This document shows, piece by piece, positions 61,212-64,000 of a stretch of DNA of 64,000 bases (positions are counted from its first letter, which is position 1; every line of letters begins with the position of its first letter). This DNA comes from UBA5972 sp964588725 (GTDB taxonomy: Bacteria > Pseudomonadota > Alphaproteobacteria > Rhodobacterales > Rhodobacteraceae), in the NCBI GenBank assembly GCA_964588725.1, contig CAZPQL010000001.1, positions 1 through 64,000 of the forward strand, in the 5' to 3' direction. The translations under genes were made by a program, and so were the position numbers. The notes beneath the pieces are model-generated. The model did no database searches. It was not told the DNA's origin and saw only the letters and a list, made by a program, of their open reading frames with translations.

Positions 61212-62432
61212 TTATTCGGCGGGTGCGTACGTGTAGAGCCGCTTGCGCCCCATGAAAATGACCAGCGAAACGGCCACCAGCACCGCTGACAAAACGAACG
61301 GTGCACCGGGGAAATAAATCGGCGCGGTATCGCGGGTGAAAAAGCCGAAGATATTGGTCATCAACAGCGGGCTGATGACCACGCTGACCGCAGAGACAGA
61401 CGTCAGCACCCCCTGCAATTCACCCTGTTGATCATCAGACGCCACACGCGACATGATCCCCTGAAGCGCCGGACCAGCGATGACTCCCAGCGACGTAAGT
61501 GGTGCCAACGCGAAAATCATCCAGCCCTGTGTGGCAGAGGCATAAATGCCGAAGGCCACAACGGTAATCGCAAATCCAGTCACAACTGTGAAATGTTCGC
61601 CGATACGTGGAATGATCACGCGGATCAGGCCGCCCTGCACGATGGCCATCGACGCCCCGAATACGGCCAGCGAAATGCCGACCATCGAAGGTTCCCAGCC
61701 AAACCGTTCCTGCGTGTAATAGGCCCAGACCGACGGGTAGACGAAAAACGCAATGTTATAGAAGAAAAACACCAAAAGAATGCGTGTCACACCGGGCAGT
61801 TTGCCGATGTGCCTGAAAGCACCAAACGGATTGGCGCGCGCCCATTCAAACGGGCGCCGAATGGCGTCGGTGACGGTTTCGGACAGTACAAAATAGCCAA
61901 ACACGGTATTGGCGGCGGCCAGAGCCGCAGCAAAGAAAAACGGTGCGCGTGGGCCGAACTCGCTCAGCAAGCCGCCCACCAGCGGGCCAAGGATAAACCC
62001 AACGCCAAAGGCCGCGCCGATCAGTCCAAAATTCTGCGCCTTTTCATCGGGATTGGAAATGTCGGCCATATAGGCGTTCGCGGTCGACTGCGTCGCCGAA
62101 GTCATCCCACCGATGATCCGCCCAACAACCAGCAACCAGATCGACCCGGCGATCCCCATGATGACGTAATCAAGCGACATGACCGCCAACGAGACCAGTA
62201 TCACCGGACGCCGACCATACCGGTCAGAAAGATTGCCAACAATTGGGCCAAACAGAAACTGCATCACGGCAAAAGTCGCCGCCATGGCCCCGCCCCAGGT
62301 CGCGGCTTTGCTTAGCGTCCCGCCACCCAGATCAATAATCAGATCGGGCATGACCGGCATAATGATGCCGATGCCCATGCTGTCAAGCATCACGGTGATC
62401 AGCAGAAAAAGGACGGGCAGTTTTTTGAACAT
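61212..62432 (-). CDS. MFS efflux transporter, TetA-like
   Basis: A 406-residue twelve-TM transporter. Motif A is GNLSDRYGRRPVIL (loop 2-3), and motif C GAAFGVGFILGPLVGG marks it as an antiporter. N-terminus MLDSMGIGIIMPVMPDLI is typical of the TCR/Tet branch (DHA1 drug:H+ antiporters). Actual substrate is unknown; a resistance function is not implied. It stands alone, convergent with the ABC operon. Confidence 0.9.
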   Translation of the reverse strand: MFKKLPVLFLLITVMLDSMGIGIIMPVMPDLIIDLGGGTLSKAATWGGAMAATFAVMQFLFGPIVGNLSDRYGRRPVILVSLAVMSLDYVIMGIAGSIWLLVVGRIIGGMTSATQSTANAYMADISNPDEKAQNFGLIGAAFGVGFILGPLVGGLLSEFGPRAPFFFAAALAAANTVFGYFVLSETVTDAIRRPFEWARANPFGAFRHIGKLPGVTRILLVFFFYNIAFFVYPSVWAYYTQERFGWEPSMVGISLAVFGASMAIVQGGLIRVIIPRIGEHFTVVTGFAITVVAFGIYASATQGWMIFALAPLTSLGVIAGPALQGIMSRVASDDQQGELQGVLTSVSAVSVVISPLLMTNIFGFFTRDTAPIYFPGAPFVLSAVLVAVSLVIFMGRKRLYTYAPAE

Positions 62433-62493
62433 GACAGGTACTTAGTTATAGTTGAATCCGCGTAAAAGCCTGCATTTATGATCGACCGCAACG

Positions 62494-63573
62494 TCAATCG
62501 AAAACGATAACGTTGCGCCGGGCGTTTCCGGCCTTGGTATCCGCAATTGCGTCGTTGATCTCGTCTAATCTGTAACGCCGCGTCACCAGTTCATCCAGTT
62601 TCAAACGTCCCTGCGCGTAAAGGTCGATCAGGTAGGGAATATCGCGTTTGAGAACCGTACCACCCATTTTTGACCCCAAAATGGATTGACCGGCATCGGC
62701 CAGCAACAGGGGCGAATAGCTGGATTTCACGCCCATTGGCGGCATACCTACAGCGACAACAGAGCCGCGTCGCGCCAGGTATTTGGCCGCCCCGTCGTAA
62801 GCCTGGCTTGCGCCTACCGTGACAAAAACATAATCGGCGCCGCGTCCGCCGGTCAGCGACTTGACCTGTTTATGCGGTTTATCGCTGGTAACAAGAACGC
62901 CGTGGGTAGCACCAAATTCCAGTGCCGTGTCTAGTTTTTCCTCAGTCATATCAACAGCAATTATCTTGGAAGCGCCACAAACCACCGCACCCTGAATAGC
63001 GTTCAGCCCCACGCCGCCCGCGCCAAGCACGACGACACTCGACCCGGGATTCATTTTGGCGGTGTTGCTGACTGCACCAAATCCGGTGATTACGCCACAG
63101 GACAACAAACAGGCCGCTTCCATGGCTATATCCGCCGGAATGCGGGCAATCTGGCTTTGGTCAACCACCACGCGCTGCGCAAATGCCCCGGCAGACAAAC
63201 CCTGCTCGAGCAACCCGCCTCCAGATGTCGACAGCGGGCCCCTGGTGCGGTCGTGCACGGTTTCGCAGGTTGTCGGTGCGGCATCGGCGCAGCTGGCGCA
63301 ATGCCCGCACGCGCGGATCAGGGTCACCAATACAGGATCACCGAGGTTATAACCGGACGTGCCCGTGCCCAAAGCCGTGACAATGCCCGCTGCCTCGTGC
63401 CCGTAGACCGCAGGCAATGAGCCGCCGAACGATCCCTCCATGTAAGCAATATCGGAATGGCAAATCGCACAGGCTTTTACGTCGACCTGCACTTCGCCGA
63501 ATTCCGGCGCGCGCAATTCAACCTCCTCGACGACCAAGGGTTGGCCGAACTCGTGACAGACCGCTGCTTTCAT
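62494..63573 (-). CDS. Zinc-dependent alcohol dehydrogenase
   Basis: 359 residues from ATG 63573, with GGAGG 6 bases upstream; the frame opens at 63585. Medium-chain dehydrogenase. Catalytic zinc Cys in CHSDIAYMEG, GHEAAGIV, and the structural zinc loop CGHCASCADAAPTTC with all four Cys. Rossmann motif VVLGAGGVGLNAIQGAV (about 180-196). Substrate alcohol or aldehyde not clear. It lies alone between the MFS gene and the SulP start. Confidence 0.93.
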   Translation of the reverse strand: MKAAVCHEFGQPLVVEEVELRAPEFGEVQVDVKACAICHSDIAYMEGSFGGSLPAVYGHEAAGIVTALGTGTSGYNLGDPVLVTLIRACGHCASCADAAPTTCETVHDRTRGPLSTSGGGLLEQGLSAGAFAQRVVVDQSQIARIPADIAMEAACLLSCGVITGFGAVSNTAKMNPGSSVVVLGAGGVGLNAIQGAVVCGASKIIAVDMTEEKLDTALEFGATHGVLVTSDKPHKQVKSLTGGRGADYVFVTVGASQAYDGAAKYLARRGSVVAVGMPPMGVKSSYSPLLLADAGQSILGSKMGGTVLKRDIPYLIDLYAQGRLKLDELVTRRYRLDEINDAIADTKAGNARRNVIVFD

Positions 63574-63723
63574 AAACGCCTCCATTTTTTGCTTTGGCTA
63601 CGTTGGCTTCAACCGGCTGGGATTGCAAATCTATTCGCAGCGGGCTGCGACACAGCACCCTCTGGCGGTCAACGTAGCTTCGGATATGGAACAGCGCAGG
63701 GAATAACCTGAAAGCATCGTGTT

Positions 63724-64000
63724 GTGAAACGCCTGACCACCTTAGCTGACCTGTCATCGCGCCTTCGTGTCCCCGCTGCACGCGGCGACCTGACGTTGGA
63801 TCGGGTACGTATTGAAATACTGGCAGGCCTGACGGTGTCGCTGGCGTTGGTTCCAGAGGCGGTTGCATTTGCTTTCGTCGCCGGAGTCGCCCCGCTGGTG
63901 GGTCTTTACGCGGCCTTTATCGTCGGGTTGATCACTGCGGTCTTTGGCGGACGCCCGGGTATGATTTCGGGCGCAACCGGCGCACTGGCGGTAGTAATGG
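63724..64000 (+). CDS. SulP-family anion transporter, N-terminal part (3' part outside window)
   Basis: A GTG start at 63724 opens a frame that runs to the right edge (92 codons). It encodes a basic N-terminus, then RIEILAGLTVSLALVPEAVAFAFVAGVAPLVGLYAAFIVGLITAVFGGRPGMISGATGALAVVM. The GLTV-LVPEA-AFAF and GLYAA-GxRPGMISGATGA pattern is the first TM region of SulP permeases (sulfate/bicarbonate). An in-frame TGA at 63709 bounds it upstream, so GTG 63724 is the first available start. The C-terminal STAS domain, if any, is not visible. Confidence 0.8.
   Translation, partial: MKRLTTLADLSSRLRVPAARGDLTLDRVRIEILAGLTVSLALVPEAVAFAFVAGVAPLVGLYAAFIVGLITAVFGGRPGMISGATGALAVVM

Noticed and set aside
1..64000. 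CRISPR arrays, insertion sequences, prophage genes, rRNA and tRNA genes.
   Set aside because: No regularly spaced repeats, transposase, integrase, phage structural gene or recognisable RNA gene was seen by eye; a tRNA search would be needed to be certain.

Overview
The window looks like a chromosomal segment of a marine-type alphaproteobacterium of the order Rhodobacterales (Roseobacter-like). The inference rests on gene content and order: a tad/cpa pilus locus with very short Flp-type pilins, an adjacent AAA ATPase, a B12-dependent ribonucleotide reductase (nrdJ), a split HisG/HisZ system, a ruvCAB-ybgC-tolQRAB-pal-cpoB-tilS-ftsH chain, a stand-alone rpsD, DUF1127 and Hint-domain proteins, and intergenic hairpin repeats of a kind I associate with Rhodobacteraceae. 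Nothing indicates a plasmid, prophage, insertion sequence, CRISPR array or genomic island. I saw no rRNA or tRNA gene.

Layout. 1-1387: a cut HAD/UbiA-type gene and a degenerate lytic transglycosylase, both minus strand. 1733-12575: plus-strand tad/cpa pilus cluster (two pilins, CpaB, secretin CpaC, an OmpA-type lipoprotein, CpaE, CpaF, TadB, TadC, two TPR lipoproteins, prepilin peptidase). 12580-15631: a minus-strand polytopic membrane protein and a plus-strand AAA ATPase. 15632-16112: a non-coding gap with a candidate small RNA. 16113-19410: C1-folate genes folD and fhs, then a MOSC protein. 19414-31133: one long minus-strand chain read from ruvC through the Tol-Pal envelope system to tilS and ftsH. 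31334-36182: DUF1127 protein, a small membrane protein with no good start codon, prmA, msrA, a MATE and an MFS transporter. 36388-37361: rpsD with a strong promoter and a structured leader. 37362-40115: Hint-domain protein, a lysophospholipid acyltransferase-like protein and an LpxR-like outer-membrane protein. 40205-46484: nrdJ, a DUF1489 protein, and the hisS-hisZ-hisG operon. 46593-50976: slyX, a membrane protein, dnaE. 51086-60994: a purine-catabolism and uptake block (uraH, a leader ORF, xdhABC, and a BMP-type ABC transporter). 61212-64000: an MFS exporter, a zinc alcohol dehydrogenase and the start of a SulP transporter.

How the genes work together. The pilus cluster holds most of the cytoplasmic and outer-membrane parts of a Tad machine, but no TadE/F/G pseudopilin is visible. 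The xdh genes overlap one another, and xdhC overlaps the ABC ATPase gene, so xanthine oxidation and nucleoside/purine import are probably co-expressed. ruv, tol-pal, tilS and ftsH are packed as overlapping or nearly touching genes. The least explained items are: the candidate small RNA upstream of the folD 3' end, the rpsD leader, two families of dispersed intergenic repeats, the translationally coupled mini-ORF before xdhA, and the small membrane gene after prmA that has lost or hidden its start codon. I did not find a clearly new multi-gene system.
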